Assembly (NCBI GenBank): GCA_023512835.1
Contig: CM042088.1
Coordinates: 42,417,771 to 42,481,770, forward strand
Direction of reading: 5' to 3'
DNA: 64,000 nucleotides
From: Taxillus chinensis
Taxonomy: Eukaryota > Streptophyta > Magnoliopsida > Santalales > Loranthaceae
In this document: positions 11,901-24,500 of the stretch, one piece after another
Position numbering within the stretch: position 1 is the stretch's first letter
Layout: each line of letters opens with the position of its first letter
Made by a program: the position numbers and the translations under genes
The notes under the pieces: generated by a model
What the model saw: the letters and a program-made list of their open reading frames with translations, nothing else
Database searches by the model: none
Told to the model about the DNA's origin: nothing

Positions 11901-14900
11901 CATGTGTCAGATAGTAAGAGAAAGATGCTAGATGATAAGAGTTTTCAGTGTGTGTTGCCAGCTATGAGTGAAGAGTCGAAAACATCTAGACTTTATGATC
12001 CAGCGTCCAAGATAGATGATAAGAGTTTGAAGAAGATGAGTGCTGGGATTGGGGAAGAAGTAATGAAGAAGCAAGATTTGATATCCTCGAGTGGGAAGAT
12101 AGCAATGAAGAAGGAAGTGAACATGATCAAAATGGAGAAGAATCTGAAGAGGAGGTGGTATCAGAAGAAGAAGGAGAGGTTAGTTTTTCTTCAAGCGAGT
12201 CACCTGGAGAGAGTTCTCCAAGTTCTGAAGAAAGCTCACCAGAAGGGAGGAACAGAAGAGTACCTTTCTGGATGAAATATTATGAGTGTGGGGAGAATTT
12301 TCAGAAGCAGAAGAGCACAATAATCTGGTTTTGTTTACCTCAACTTCAGATCCAACTGCATTTGAAGAAGCTATTCAAAGTTCTAAATGGAGAGCAAGAA
12401 TGGACTTGGATATAGAATCAATCAAAAGAAATGGGACTTGGGAGCTAGCAGATTTGCCTAAGGGAATGAAGAAGATTGGAGTAAAGTGGGTTTTCAAAAT
12501 TTAACTCAACAAAAATGGCAAGGTTGACAAGTTTGAGGCTTGGTTGGTGGCAAAGGGTATGAACAACTGCATGGTATAGGTTATACTGAGGTATTTGCAC
12601 CTGTGGCTAGGTGGGATATGATTCGAATGGTAATTGCTTTAGCATCTCGAAAAGTTGGAGTGTGTATCAACTAGAGGTCAAAAGCACTTTCTTGCATGGA
12701 GAGCTAAATGAATCAGGGTTTGTTGAGCAACCACGGGGCTATGAAAGAAAGATGAATAGTATAAGGTGTATAAATTGAAGAAGACTTTGTATGACCTTAA
12801 ACAAGCCCCTCATGCATGGTTCAACCAGATTGAAGCATATTTTGTCAAAGGATTTGAGAGGTGCAACTGTGAACCCACCTTATTCTTAAAAAAGGGAGAT
12901 GGAGGTAAAATTTTGTTTGTTAGCTGATATGTTGATTTAATTTTTATTGGCGATGATGAGAGTATGTTTGGTAAATTCAGGAATTCCATAAAGCTTGAAT
13001 TTGATATGACTGATTTGCAAAAGATGAAATATTTTCTCAGTGTGGAGGTTTTTGCAAAATCCTAAAGGCACTTATATCAGTCAAAGAAAGTATGAAAAAG
13101 ATGTTTTGGAGAGGTTCAGGATGGAGAAGAGTAATAGTGTGAAGAATCCCATTGTTTATGATGCTAGACTAATGAAGGATGCAAGAAGGATCTGAGGTGA
13201 ATGCCACCATGTACAAACAATTGGTTGAAAGTCTTATGTATCTGACTGCGACAAGGCCAGACTTGATGTATGTGGTGTCTCTCATTAGCAGATTCATTGC
13301 AAGTCCAACTGCTGCGAAAAGGGTGTTAAGTTACTTGAATGGTATTGTGGATTTGGAAGTCTTATAGAAAGGAGGGTGATGGAGAGTAGATGGCATCTAC
13401 AGACAGTGATTACGCAGAAGATGCAGATGACTGGAAAAGCACTTCTAGTTATGTGTTTCAACTCAATGAAGTAGTTGTGTTTTGGTCCTCTAAAAAACAG
13501 CTTGCAGTTACTTTGTCCACTATTGAAGAAGAGTTTGTGGCAGCTGCCTCTTGTGCTTGTAAAGTGGTATGGATGAGGAGAGTATTGGAGAAGCTTGGTC
13601 ATTCTCAAGGCAAGTGTACCATGTTGTTATGTGGCAATAGTTCTACCATCAAGCTATCAAAGAATCTAGTCATGCATGGAAACAGCATACACATTGATGT
13701 GAGGCTTTATTTCTTGGGTGATTTGACCAGAGATGGAGTTGTTGAGTTGAAGCATTGTATCACAAGAACAATTTGCAGGTATTATGACAAAGCCGTTTAA
13801 GATGGATATTTTCTTGAAGCTGTGTGAGTCAATGGGTGTGTGTGATTCCACGAGTAAACTGAAATCATTAATGCAATCAGTTTAAGGGAGAAATTGTTGG
13901 GGTTGTTTGGAGTAGTCAAAAGGTTAATAAATCCTATTATTTAGGACATGTTGGTAGAGTTTGACCATTTCCTTTGCCATTTAGCATGTGGGTTGTTTAA
14001 CGTGGGTTGTTTGTTTTGGGATATCTCTTTGCAAGGCTTATACAAGCCAACAGTTTATTCAGAATAAAAGCATTTTGTTTGTAGATATTTACTTTATGCT
14101 TTAGAGTTTACAACATTCAAATTTTCCAAATTTAAAACTCTAAACTTAAATCAAAATTTAAAATTCAATTTGAAGAGGAACTCATGATAATTTATTCTAG
14201 CAATGAAAAGGTCAATGCAAAAGGCATTGACTATTATTTGTATACCGAAGGCATGACTACATGTTGTTTTAAATTTTCAAGCATTTCCCTTTCTTTGAAA
14301 AGTGATTTTTTTCTTTTCCCAAATTTGTTTGTTGTTTCTGGCTGATGAAAATATTTTTTACCTTAACAAAACCAATATTTGAATCCCCTTTTTTCAATCA
14401 GTTTTTTTCATGGTTCAAAACCAAATGATTAGAAGAAAAATGGGTCTCATTTCTGCGTTATTACTATTCCAGGATGGAACACGTCACAAGCCTTACTTGA
14501 AGAAGTTTCTCAAGAAACTTATCACTGAGATTGAGTTGAACCATGGGGAGGTGTTGGATGAAATTTATGAGCAATATGCTCATTACATGGCTTCATTGGA
14601 CGTAGTGTTTGCATCTACAATTTTGAATAACCCATTTTCTTTTTTTTAACCCCCGCCTATCTTGACTTATGATAAGAAATTTTATTGTCAGGACGACCCT
14701 GCCCTGAAAGAGAACACCAGGGTTTTTAAATACATCTCATTTCTTTTTCCTGATGGTTAGAGCATCTATCTTGGGTTTTTTCTTTCCACGTTCTACAGTT
14801 CCCTGCCAATTTAATTTTTAGTCGAAAATATGTGTATCTGGCTATCTGCAGATTCACTGAAATTTTCTAGATCAAAGAAACTGATGATTCCTCTACAATG

Positions 14901-17900
14901 TTCACTCAACATGCTTGAAGGAGATACTGGGTATGTTTTGTTGTCAGCAATATGATGGGACTGCTAGTTGATCTGTTATTTGTATTGGGCACTGTATACC
15001 TGTGTTGCTTTCCAGAACAGGCGTACTCTGTGAAAGTGCAATGCAGTTTCTAAATCTATGTTCTTACAGTTGTTCAGTTTGGCCCTCAAGTCTTTTCCTG
15101 TCAGAATTTATACTTTCTAATCCAAGATTTTTCTGCAGTAAGTCATGCTTTGAGGTAAGTTATGAATTCCAGAATATTTGTTTTTTCTATTAATTTATTA
15201 ATGTTATTCCAAGACATCATACATACCTGAATCACATAATAGATATGTTACCTTTCTGGATTAATGTAAAATTGATTAACATCTATGCCAGTTGGTTAAA
15301 GATATTAGGTTTATAATTTTGCAGCTTATGTTATTTCTGATTGAGTGTTTATATGATTGTCGTTATTATTTTAGTAAAACCTGTGCATATGTCTGTAGTG
15401 TATATGATGTACAGATTTGAGCGTTTATGTATGTGTTGGGCATGAAGATGACTTGGGAATGATGGTTCTTATATGCTTAATCATAAAGTTGTAGCATCAG
15501 CTAGCTCAAGTATTTCCACATGATGACTTTTGTTCTATATGCATGAAATATGCATATTTGGATGGTTCATAAATAATAATAATAATGTTCTTCTTGCATT
15601 CTTTTTAACCCCGGAGGTTGGAACTAGATATCCAGAGGTTACCGCTTTGAGAGATTGCGTCCGTTCCTGCAAGTCAGAAACTGCCCAGACTGAGGAGGTC
15701 AAGGGTGTGATCCCCAGTTTAGTTTCTACTGAGAGTGATGTAACGATGATGTGAGAGTTGTAGTTTACCTTCTTGGAGGGAGGGCTCCCACCCATATATA
15801 GACTTGAGCTTGCTTGGGTAGCAAATCAAATGACTGCTATATGCCAGCTAAGTGATAGCTGGCGTGATACTGTGCAGACTTGTCCTCTGTGATGATGAGG
15901 ATAGAATCACAATAGGACATTGCTGAGGATAGGTCATCATTGAGTGGACTTGTGCAAGGTGGGTAACATACCTGATACAGGCATCTGAGTCCATCAAACC
16001 AGTTCGGATGCCCGAGCCAGAGGCATTTGCTTGGCCTCCTCATGCAACATTGTTAGTATCTCTGCCTGTTGTGAGGGGCGTCTGTCTAGAAATTGGCCCT
16101 GAGTATTATTTCAGGCATCATCAAATAATAATAGTATAATTTTTTCATCACTATATCTTTTGTCCTTGCCTAGTGTTGAATTTTGTTAGAATATGTAAAT
16201 GTGGGTTTGGTTCATTATGTATTTGGTTGAAAAGTGTATCTCTATATATGCCATCCTCTTGCCCTAATAAGATTATCAAGTTTTCTTCTCCCCTTTTGTT
16301 AACATGGTATCAGAGTAGACATGTGTGCTCCAAATATAATTTACATGTTTTACTCAATGATAAGTCATATGTGAAAAGGTGTAGTGAAATTTATAACTCA
16401 ACATCAGGAATTCTCTAGTCTTATAATTAATTAATAAGATTTTATGATCACCTCACCCATTGCTAATTGATTTTGTGATGGAAGCTTCCAGATTTTAACA
16501 AATTTCAATTCAATCCGGTGTCATTTCCATAAGTATTATTGTACTCTTTTCATCAATAAATTTTATAGTATAATCTGTTAAAATGTAATAATAAAATCCT
16601 CTTATCTTTTTCTAAAAAACATAGGTCGGCTCAGGTGTGGGTTTAGTTGGCATTTGTCTCTCCCATGTGAAAGCTTTGAAGGTAATTCTTCCAGGTTAAT
16701 CCAATTTTTTTTTGTATGTGGTTGATTTTTTATTTTTATTTTGAAGATGCTCTTCTGCTTGATAAACTCAAGATGCCAACACAATTTTTGGTGCTTGTGT
16801 TTGTGGTTTATTACTGTTAGAGGGTTGAGGGTTGGCGCTTATCTTCAGCAGCATGAACTTTGCCAGTTTCTATAATGGCAGTAGTTCTAAAAGATCATAC
16901 AAAGATGTTAACTGTTGAGTTTTGTAGTGCCCTTTGATTTTTGTACTATCAGTTACTTTAAAAGTTGCAGGTAGTATCTGTCTAGTCAAAAATCACAAAA
17001 ATTTGTTGATGCAGGTAACCCTTAGTGATGGTGACCTGGCAACTCTGGCAAACATGAAGCTTAATCTGGAGTCAAACCGGTTGAAGGCCAACATTGATAT
17101 TTTAGAAGGAAATTCTGGAAATATAAATTCGGTGAGTTATTGTTCGAGCTTTTATGTGTTGGATTTAACATCAGAGCAGTGTTTATTTAGTTTGCTGCCT
17201 CATACCACTTACTATTTATATGCTTTGTATTACATAAAAATATAGAGCAAGATAAAATTTTCTTTACCCCAATAGAAGCTAAAATTTTCTTATTCAATGT
17301 CTGACCAAGGCATGCAAGTTCTTTTATATTTTGGAAGCTTTCATTTCCAGAGCTGGAATAGGGAATTTGATTCATGGCTATTTTGAATTTGAAATTTCAA
17401 TGTGGAAATTATTGAAGTTGCTAACGCTGACTGTGTTCGAAAAGTTACAGGTAAAATGCATTTGTCTGCCTTGGGAATGTGCAGTGGAAAGTGAACTCCA
17501 GGAATACAGGCCTGACATTATGTGAGTGTCACCTTGTTTATGTCAATTATAAGCTTTTTGCAACAAGGCCATCTTGCTGCCCATATTCGGCCCTGTAATT
17601 GGGGTTGATTCTTTTCATATGTTCACTTTACGTTTATGTTCTTTGTTTGAGATTTTTGGTTCCAGATGCTTGACACTATATATATTCTAGAAATCACGTC
17701 TTGTACGTTCTTTAAAAGTTTGGGTGCAGATGTGATTTATGATCCTTTGTGTCTCCCACACCTTGTTCGAGTGCTTAAAATTCTTTTGGACCGCACAAAG
17801 TCTTTTCTTCATCATTGCGAAGATTCTAACAACCATGGGCAAGAATTTAGTGAATCAAATTCTGCAAACCTAGCCAATGGATTGGATGCTCATCAAGGTG

Positions 17901-18109
17901 GTGCAGTGAACACTGTGCCTGTGGCATATATTGCTTCGGTAATTCGCAATGTTGACACATTCAATTATTTTCTTGAACTGGCTAAGAAGGCCAGCCTTAC
18001 TGTGATTGACCAAACTGAAAAGGTCAAGTTGTTTAATTTGCTTCCTTATTTGCAATCATACAACCGATCTATCATCCGGCTCTTTGCTGTTTCATCCGCA
18101 TGCAACTGA
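8980..18109 (+). CDS. FAM86/EEF2KMT-type SAM-dependent lysine methyltransferase
   Basis: Ten exons (8980-9071, 9258-9327, 14473-14601, 14692-14755, 14852-14930, 15070-15154, 16625-16681, 17015-17131, 17451-17521, 17719-18109) join in frame to give 384 aa. The human FAM86A/EEF2KMT protein is about 330 aa and methylates a lysine of elongation factor 2; the plant relative (from memory At1g63855) is annotated as a putative methyltransferase. The N-terminal third (1-97) resembles the FAM86 domain (YLKKFLKKLITEIE, VLDEIYEQYA). The seven-strand methyltransferase core follows: motif I VGSGVGLVGICL from residue 174, post-I acidic LSDGD near 195, PWECA near 238, and motif IV with ILGADVIYDP near 255-264. 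Intron 2 (5.1 kb) contains a Copia element; intron 6 has a TRIM-like LTR. The intron 4 donor, GTTAGA, is weak. The frame is fully open, so the gene looks functional. Confidence 0.9.
9678..9805 (+). repeat. 5' LTR of Copia element, left part missing
   Basis: The segment aligns with the right-hand part of the 3' LTR: shared 'atctctttgcaagg', 'caacagtttattcagaataaaag' and the end 'gtttacaaca'. About the first 90 bp of the 3' LTR have no counterpart; unrelated sequence with 'aattaattaattaatt' lies there instead. The left boundary is therefore approximate, and no target duplication can be scored. Confidence 0.8.
9809..9820 (+). other. Copia primer-binding site
   Basis: TGGTATAAGAGC lies three bases after the LTR end. 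It differs by one base from TGGTATCAGAGC, the site complementary to initiator tRNA-Met used by most plant Copia elements. Confidence 0.85.
9901..13800 (+). pseudogene. Copia gag-pol polyprotein remnant
   Basis: The reading frame starts near ATGGCAGCGGAAAAT at 9901 and is broken repeatedly. Gag (about 9901-10720) retains a UBN2-type region and a zinc knuckle CYKCHQSGHFQYEC (C-x2-C-x4-H-x4-C) near 10640-10680. The protease region has LDSGCSNHMC-type sequence near 10790. Integrase fragments (about 11250-11700) include an H-C-type zinc region, and an acidic spacer lies near 12000-12300. Reverse transcriptase fragments (about 12350-13080) include WKARMDLD-like, FAPVAR and YVDLIFIGDD sequence. RNase H (about 13390-13790) includes DSDYAEDADDWKSTS and WSSKKQ. 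Stops occur within nearly every domain, so no active product is expected. Confidence 0.88.
13894..14115 (+). repeat. 3' LTR of Copia element (222 bp)
   Basis: The LTR begins TGTTGGGGTTG and ends TTTACAACA, giving TG...CA termini. It is directly preceded by a purine-rich tract (AAGGGAGAAA, 13884-13893). The right half matches the 5' LTR remnant with scattered substitutions, indicating an insertion that is not recent. Confidence 0.88.
16184..16315 (+). mobile_element. TRIM-like or small Copia LTR with primer-binding site
   Basis: A short LTR-like unit (about 121 bp, starting TGTTAGAATATG and ending GTTAACA) is directly followed by TGGTATCAGAG at 16305-16315, the standard tRNA-Met primer-binding site. 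I see no coding region and no second LTR downstream, so this is the 5' end of a TRIM or a truncated Copia element inside intron 6 of the methyltransferase gene. The start point is inferred from the TGTTAG terminus. Confidence 0.65.
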
Positions 18110-19825
18110 GTTTTGATATTGAGTTAAGAGTTGTGGAAACCAATTGCACAATGCATTATTGAATTAGACGACTTTTCCATTTTAATGCTGCTATGTATAT
18201 GGCTTTGAAAGCAACCGTTTTGCATCTTGTTCAACGGTCATTGAATAAAATAACTTGGTATAAAATGATGAAGTACCATACATTTTTTAAAAAAAAAATA
18301 TCAAGAATAGATAGAGTATCTTTGTAGGTATACCCAGTACTCCTTAAAAATATTAAGAATGGATCTATGATTTTTCTGGAAGTGCTGAAGCGTCTTTCAA
18401 ACATACATATCAATTACACGAGAATTTAAATGTTGTGATTTAGATTTTTACCTTATATAAAATGATGCAAAGGAAATTAAACTTATATACTAACTCCTAT
18501 GTGTGCAACTTTGGTTCAAAACTCAGATAAAGGAGAGTTGCAATTCGAATCTTTATGAATATGGATTAAGTCTTCTTGATTTGAGGATAAAGAGAGTTGT
18601 AATAAGTTTTTATTCCGCAGAAAAATTATCACATTCTTATGGCTATGGAACAAGTTGAGGGCACATGTTGAAGCCTTTGCATATTCTTTTTTATTGCACA
18701 CTTGTTGAGAGCTTAATTTGAATTACCAGAAGTCCGATAAACCTTCAATGGTTGGGTCTCCTTTAGATATTTTGATTGTATTGGAATAGATATGTTGCTG
18801 TTGTGAGATTACTTTTGGAGACATGGACATCAAGTATTATATGTTCATGATGTGCATGAACACATTTGATGTCAAATTGAGTATAGATTAATTGGCTATC
18901 TCTCAGGCTATGATTGGCAACTATAGAAGACTAGTCACATTTTTCACACAATTGGGTACGTGTGTTGCTTTTATGGGTTTATAGGACATTGAGGCTAGTA
19001 GAGTGGACTAGTGAAGGGCATTAAGGGCAATTCCAACATTATGGACTAATTTGGTAATTTATTAACACTTTTTTTTTTTTAAAAATTGATAGACATTATT
19101 AACCTAAGAGAACAAATGACTAGTAGGTTATAACAGATTTTCAATAAAAGTTTATCTTTTTTTATTTGAAAAAAAAAGTTAAAAAGTTATAAAATTATTT
19201 TCAGAAGTTTTATATTTAATTTTTTTATTTAATTTATATAGTATTTTTTAATGTATTAAAAAATATTATTTATTTCATATAATTATTAAATTATATATAA
19301 TTTTTTTACTTCTATCTTTGATGTTTCCTATAATTTTTATTTTTATTTTATATTAAATTATAAAAAATATTTAAATAAAAAATATTATAAAATATTATTT
19401 TAATTATATAGAGAGTAATTAAGAAAATAATTGTAGTATATATTTATATAGGAAAGTAAAAAATAATTTAAATATATAAAAATAAGAAAAATAAGTGAGT
19501 GTTTACTGTGGCTGTCCAGCAATTTCAATCCTAATTTTATTTTATTATTTTATATATTTTTATTTTAATATATTTATTTGAAAGACAATCTACTCAATTA
19601 CTATTTTTATTTATTTTATTTTATTTAAATATATATTTTTATTCGAGATATTGGAATGAAAGGACGAGAAATGTTTTTTTAAGGGATAAAAAAATTATCA
19701 AATAACTTTTTACAAATGGGGTGGTATTGGAGTGTGTGTGTGTGTATATGTATTTATGTATAAAAGGAAAATAGTGTGAGGTTGAGTTGGCGGAGGGAAT
19801 ATTATATATATATATATAAACAACG

Positions 19826-20860
19826 ACAATCAAGGTGGGGGAAAACAAAAGTTACGGATGCATGGGGAAAAAAACACATGGTTTTGGCTACGGGCAAATG
19901 TCGATCACCCGTGACCCGTCTTCTTCGTAGAAGATGATAAGATATCAATTTGAATCCTGTCATTTCCAGCGGACCAATGACGTAAAGATAATGACGAATA
20001 TTATGTATATTAACTTTTCTTTTGTCATTTTCTAATTATTTGAAAAAATGACAGATATATTCCTAATTTTCTATTAAATTATTACTCGATCCACCTACGC
20101 AGATTACGATTACGGCGTTGGAGATAACGCTCATCTTAAGAAAATGTATATACCACTAATCAACTAGGTGATAAACTTTATAACATTTCAACCGTAATAT
20201 GAAAGGATTTGGATTCATTGGTGAACAACGTCAGCTCACCACAGGTCCAATCTGAAAGCGATTAGTGCTAGGTACAATTGATGGTGTGATATTTTTGCGT
20301 ATCCGGCTAATGTAGAATAAGCCACTTTAATATTTTTTTCATAATTTGACGCGCTTTCGGATCATCGCTCGAGCCTCTATTTGAGGTGAGGCTCGAGCAA
20401 ATATGCTCAAGTCTATGTTAGTTTCTGGGAATGGCCAAAACTTTGCATACAATAGTTCGATGTAGCTTAATTTGTGACTGTATGGATGTATTTACGCATA
20501 AAAACTGGGGAAATTTGTTAGGTTGTTAAAAAATGGCTTATCGCCTTTAAACTAATTATATATATATTTATACACAATGACAAGGACAGGAGACCATTAT
20601 AATCAAGCTGGGGGAAAACAAAAGTTAAGGATGCATGGGGAAAAGAAAACATGGTTGTGGCTACGGGCAAATGTCGATCACCCGTCTTCTTCGTAGATGA
20701 TGATAAGATATCAATTTGAATCCTGTCATTTCCAGCGGACCACGTAAAGATAATGACGAATATTATGTATATATATTAACATTTCTTTTGTCATTTTCTA
20801 ATTATTTGAAAAAAATGACAGATATATTCTCTATTTCTCTTTAAACCTATTATTACTTTG
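19826..20860 (+). repeat. Direct duplication of a ~260-bp segment, spaced ~770 bp
   Basis: Copy 1 (19826-20090) and copy 2 (20601-20860) share long near-identical stretches, for example 'ggctacgggcaaatgtcg', 'cctgtcatttccagcgg' and 'taatgacgaatattatgta'. They differ by small indels, including loss of a repeated 'cccgtga' in copy 2. The intervening 500 bp is single copy. It lies 0.7-1.7 kb upstream of the BCAT-like gene start. Confidence 0.85.
20207..20245 (+). mobile_element. Truncated end of the foldback MITE family
   Basis: The stretch ending GTCAGCTCACCAC closely matches the terminal sequence of the complete element at 52282-52690 (shared GGATTC, GGTGA, CAACGTCAGCTCACCAC). The rest of the element is absent. 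Confidence 0.55.
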
Positions 20861-21557
20861 TTCCTTACCAAGAGGGGTACCTCAAGGGGTGCGGATTTCA
20901 AATTTTACACTATCTAGAATCTGTCTCATGAAAAAAAAATCATTTTAAATCCAATTATGTTTGTGATAAGGAAAGGAACAAACAAGAAGGGAGTGTCCAA
21001 CATAACTTGTGATATTAATATTTATATATTTTATGGGATGAGTTATTTTTATTTTGAATCCCTTACAAATTCATGACATGTTAGGTTAATCCATTCTAAA
21101 TTTCGCTTATTCAGTTATATCGATTTCAAATCAAGTATCTGATCCGTTACATTGCTATTACTATATTACTATAGAGTATTTTAAAATAATACGTGTAATT
21201 AATTTGTATGTAATCGTGAAATCATGACATAAATAAGCGTAATTTATTTGTAGTTTATTTTTTTCCGATATACTGACACGTGGTTTCCGGTCCGGTGTAC
21301 GCGGTCTTATTTTCAACGATATATATATATATATATGTTATGTTATTTGAGGGGCCTGCATGGTCGATGACGTGGCATTTAAAGAGTGGCAAATAGGTAG
21401 AAAACGGCCTCCCGACAACCGAGGAATCCACTAAACTGTTGAAAGCGGGCTCGCAGGAGCAGTGGACACTTCAATATTGTCCTCCCTCCGCCTCCCATAC
21501 CAGAGGCAGAGGCATCATCGTCCGTTTCATCGGGATTCGACAAGACGACCAGACATC

Positions 21558-24500
21558 ATGGGCGAAGACGGACAGGAAATAGAGGTGATCCACTCCTGGT
21601 CGGGTCCGAGATCCCTCAGCACCAGCCTCATGTACTCGTTTGCGCAGGTAATAATCCCATCGTCCTGTCCATAATGTACTTCGGGTCTTTGTCTTTCAAC
21701 GCATGACTTTGATCACCAATCTTTTGCTCCTGTGATGTTGGCCTACCTACTGTTTCCCTTAAAAACTAGATTTTCTCTTCGACGGGGGAAAGAAAAATCG
21801 AATCTTAGAAAAAACATTGAGGGCGGCAGAACTACATATGCATGTTTAATGTTTTCTTCGAAAAAAAAAATACAAATGCTTGTTTATGTATATTTTTAAA
21901 AAATAATTATTTGAACATTGTATGTTTGATGATGTTTCAACGTAAAATTGATTTTTGTGTTTCGTGTCCTACTAGCTAGTGATAAATGATAATGGGTAGA
22001 ATTAATTTCTTCCAAAACTAAGAAAATCAGCGGTTCCAAGGAAAAAGAAACCTGTTTTGCCATGGAGCTACTACCCAGAAGACTGAATCCACCATTTTTC
22101 GGTTATTATTAATTATAACCATGCTTACTTCTTTATGTATTGTTAATTATTCATCTAATTGTACTTTTGATCCATGTTTACTTAGAGGGATGATACGGAA
22201 GTTCTTGATGAACCACTCTACGCACATTTCCTCCGAGTAACAGGTGCTGAAAGACCCTACCGGGAGGAGCTTATGTCTAAAATGGCAAGCAACTAAACCA
22301 CCACCGTTACATAGTTTCGTGTTTCAACATTTTTAGAATTTCGAATCATTTTATTCGATTTGTGTCTTCTTGCTATTGTTTTTCATTTCCTTCCCGTTTC
22401 TTTCTCCTTTATAAGAAAATGGAGACTGACGCTGGGTGGAAATTGGTTTCCTCTCTGATGAAATACTATTACAACTTCGGTTCAATGGACTATATATATA
22501 TATCCTGTTCCAATGTTATAATTTTAATTTAAATATATTGTAGTTAAATTAATAGTGCGTGAACATTTTGATATATATAATTAATATTGATGTTTCTCTC
22601 TTCTTTTGTTCAAACTTATTGTTGTAGAAAAGCTCCCAGCTGCACTTTTATATTTTTTTATTTTGAACATTTCATTTTCTTTGTCATAACACATGAATTG
22701 TCTTGAGATGATTGATATTTTTTTTATGTATTTTCTAGAAGAGTTTTGTCATGATGGTTCTAGTACTGAACTGTCCTAAGTTTCCATTGATCTTCACATG
22801 TGTAGCCGACTGCAACATTGAAAATTAAAAGTCCATCTAATGTAATTATTAAGAAATCCAAAAATACTATCTGGCTGCAGTATATCTGAAACTTATAGTT
22901 TTCATTTATCAAGATAATGTTATTTTCTTGAAACAGAAAACTGGATGGTTTTGAAGAGGATTATCCATTATGAAGAGATAGAGCTATATACAGCCCACTA
23001 TGAAGCTTTTCAAGGGTGTGACATGGCCTTTAGCACATTTAATGTTTAATGTATTAGCAACTGCTGTGTATTTTATAAACATTTGGCTTGTTTTATCTTC
23101 ATGTACCCCTCAATGCTTCTATGGTTCTGATTCTATTCTTTCTCTTTTAAAGAGATTTAATATGTCTTCTTATAAAATTTCATCTTATGCTGTTAAACTT
23201 TGGGTTTGTTTAATGGAATAGGAAACTGATGGAAACAAGGTTGTAAAAGAGATTATTTTTGGTCCTGGGAAGAAACAGTATCGCTACTGCAAGGTAATAA
23301 TAAAAGAAATCATCTAAGTGAGATACAATGCTGTTTAGAAGATTTATGCAAGCAAAACAAAATGACGATTCAAAATTTATTTTTATTTGGTATTTTTTAT
23401 GATATGGCAGTTTTTCCCTGCCCTTTGTTTGGGCAATAAATTTATTCTTAGGAAGAGTTACAATACTGATTTCAATTGAATAGTGTTGATTTAAAATATT
23501 GAGGACGTTGTTTGAGAATAATTATTAATTGTATTATGTGGGTCCTTATTATTAGTATTATGTGGGTCCTTATTATTAGTTTAATGCCAGTTGTGCCAGC
23601 AGTAAGGCTTTCTATGCTGTGTTAGTTTTCTCGTTGTGTTGCAAGTTTTCTAAGGTCGTTTTTTAGGTTTGAAAGGCAGGTTGAAAGTTTTCCAATATTA
23701 AAATCAATTAATAGATGCACTAGAACTGGCAACTCTACATATTGTTTGGTCTTCTTTTTTTTTTTTTCGTGAAAGTTGATTAAGATAATTTTAACTTTTT
23801 ACGAAAAGCAAACCCTTGCATTTCCTCAATAAAACTGACTGCAGAAGAATAGTATTGTTGACATGCAAACATGTTAAGTTCACCAAATTTGCTGCTGCTT
23901 TTGCCAGTTTTGCTAGCAGTCAGGCTGTCTATGATTTCTTAGGTTTATTCAATTTTTCTAAGTTTTTGAAGGCAGGTTGAAAGGTTAAAATCATTTAATA
24001 GATGCATTAGAAATTAGAACGCTCAATTCTTAATATTACTAAGTACTTCATTTGTTTCCCTCCCTTTTTGGGGCAGTTAAACTAATTTTATCATTTTTTG
24101 AAAAGCAAACCCCTTACATTTCCTCGATCAAATCGATTGTGCAGAAGAATACTATAGTTGACATGTGAACATGTTATGTTTACAAAATATTATGGCTGTT
24201 CTTTTTGCATGGTCCTGCAGAGGCAGACTGTTGATTTTAAGACCTGTTTTTGGTATTTTGACTGCAGCACATGGCAAAACAGTGGGTCCCTGGTTTGACA
24301 AAAGATCTGATGAAGAAAGGAAAGCACTTCATATTGATTAGAAATCCTCTTGATATTCTGGTAAGATGTTGGTGAAATTCATCGATGAGTCGGTAATCTT
24401 CAAATCCTTCCATATGCATGCTTCTGTATTCCCACATATCATTACACATTTGAAATAGTTAGTTTAAAGAACAGCATAACTATTTTAAATAATAGTTTGC

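Larger units (their letters stand above)
9678..14115 (+). mobile_element. Decayed Copia LTR retrotransposon in methyltransferase intron 2
   Basis: Order along the element: truncated 5' LTR, tRNA-Met type primer-binding site, gag with zinc knuckle, integrase remnants, reverse transcriptase, RNase H, purine-rich tract and complete 3' LTR. Integrase lying before reverse transcriptase marks it as Copia (Pseudoviridae-type). It has the same orientation as the host gene. Many stop codons and frameshifts show it is dead. The host exons on either side still splice in frame across it. Confidence 0.9.
18110..21557. other. Intergenic region between methyltransferase and BCAT-like gene
   Basis: No gene is supported. 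The first few hundred bases likely hold the methyltransferase 3' UTR. From about 19030 to 19650 it is extremely AT-rich. A direct duplication (19826-20090 and 20601-20860) and a truncated MITE end (20207-20245) lie here. The final stretch, with a (TA)n run at about 21320-21336, is the promoter and 5' leader of the BCAT-like gene. Confidence 0.5.

Noticed and set aside
15535..16043. ORFs in methyltransferase intron 6 (for example 74 aa at 15530-15754), considered as extra exons
   Set aside because: The flanking exons join in frame without them and no family homology is visible. The segment is of more balanced composition and may be an old transposon piece.
21462..21557. N-terminal extension of the BCAT-like protein (32 codons)
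   Set aside because: The extension opens with GTG, not ATG, and the family starts at the downstream ATG followed by the EVIHSWSGPRS motif.
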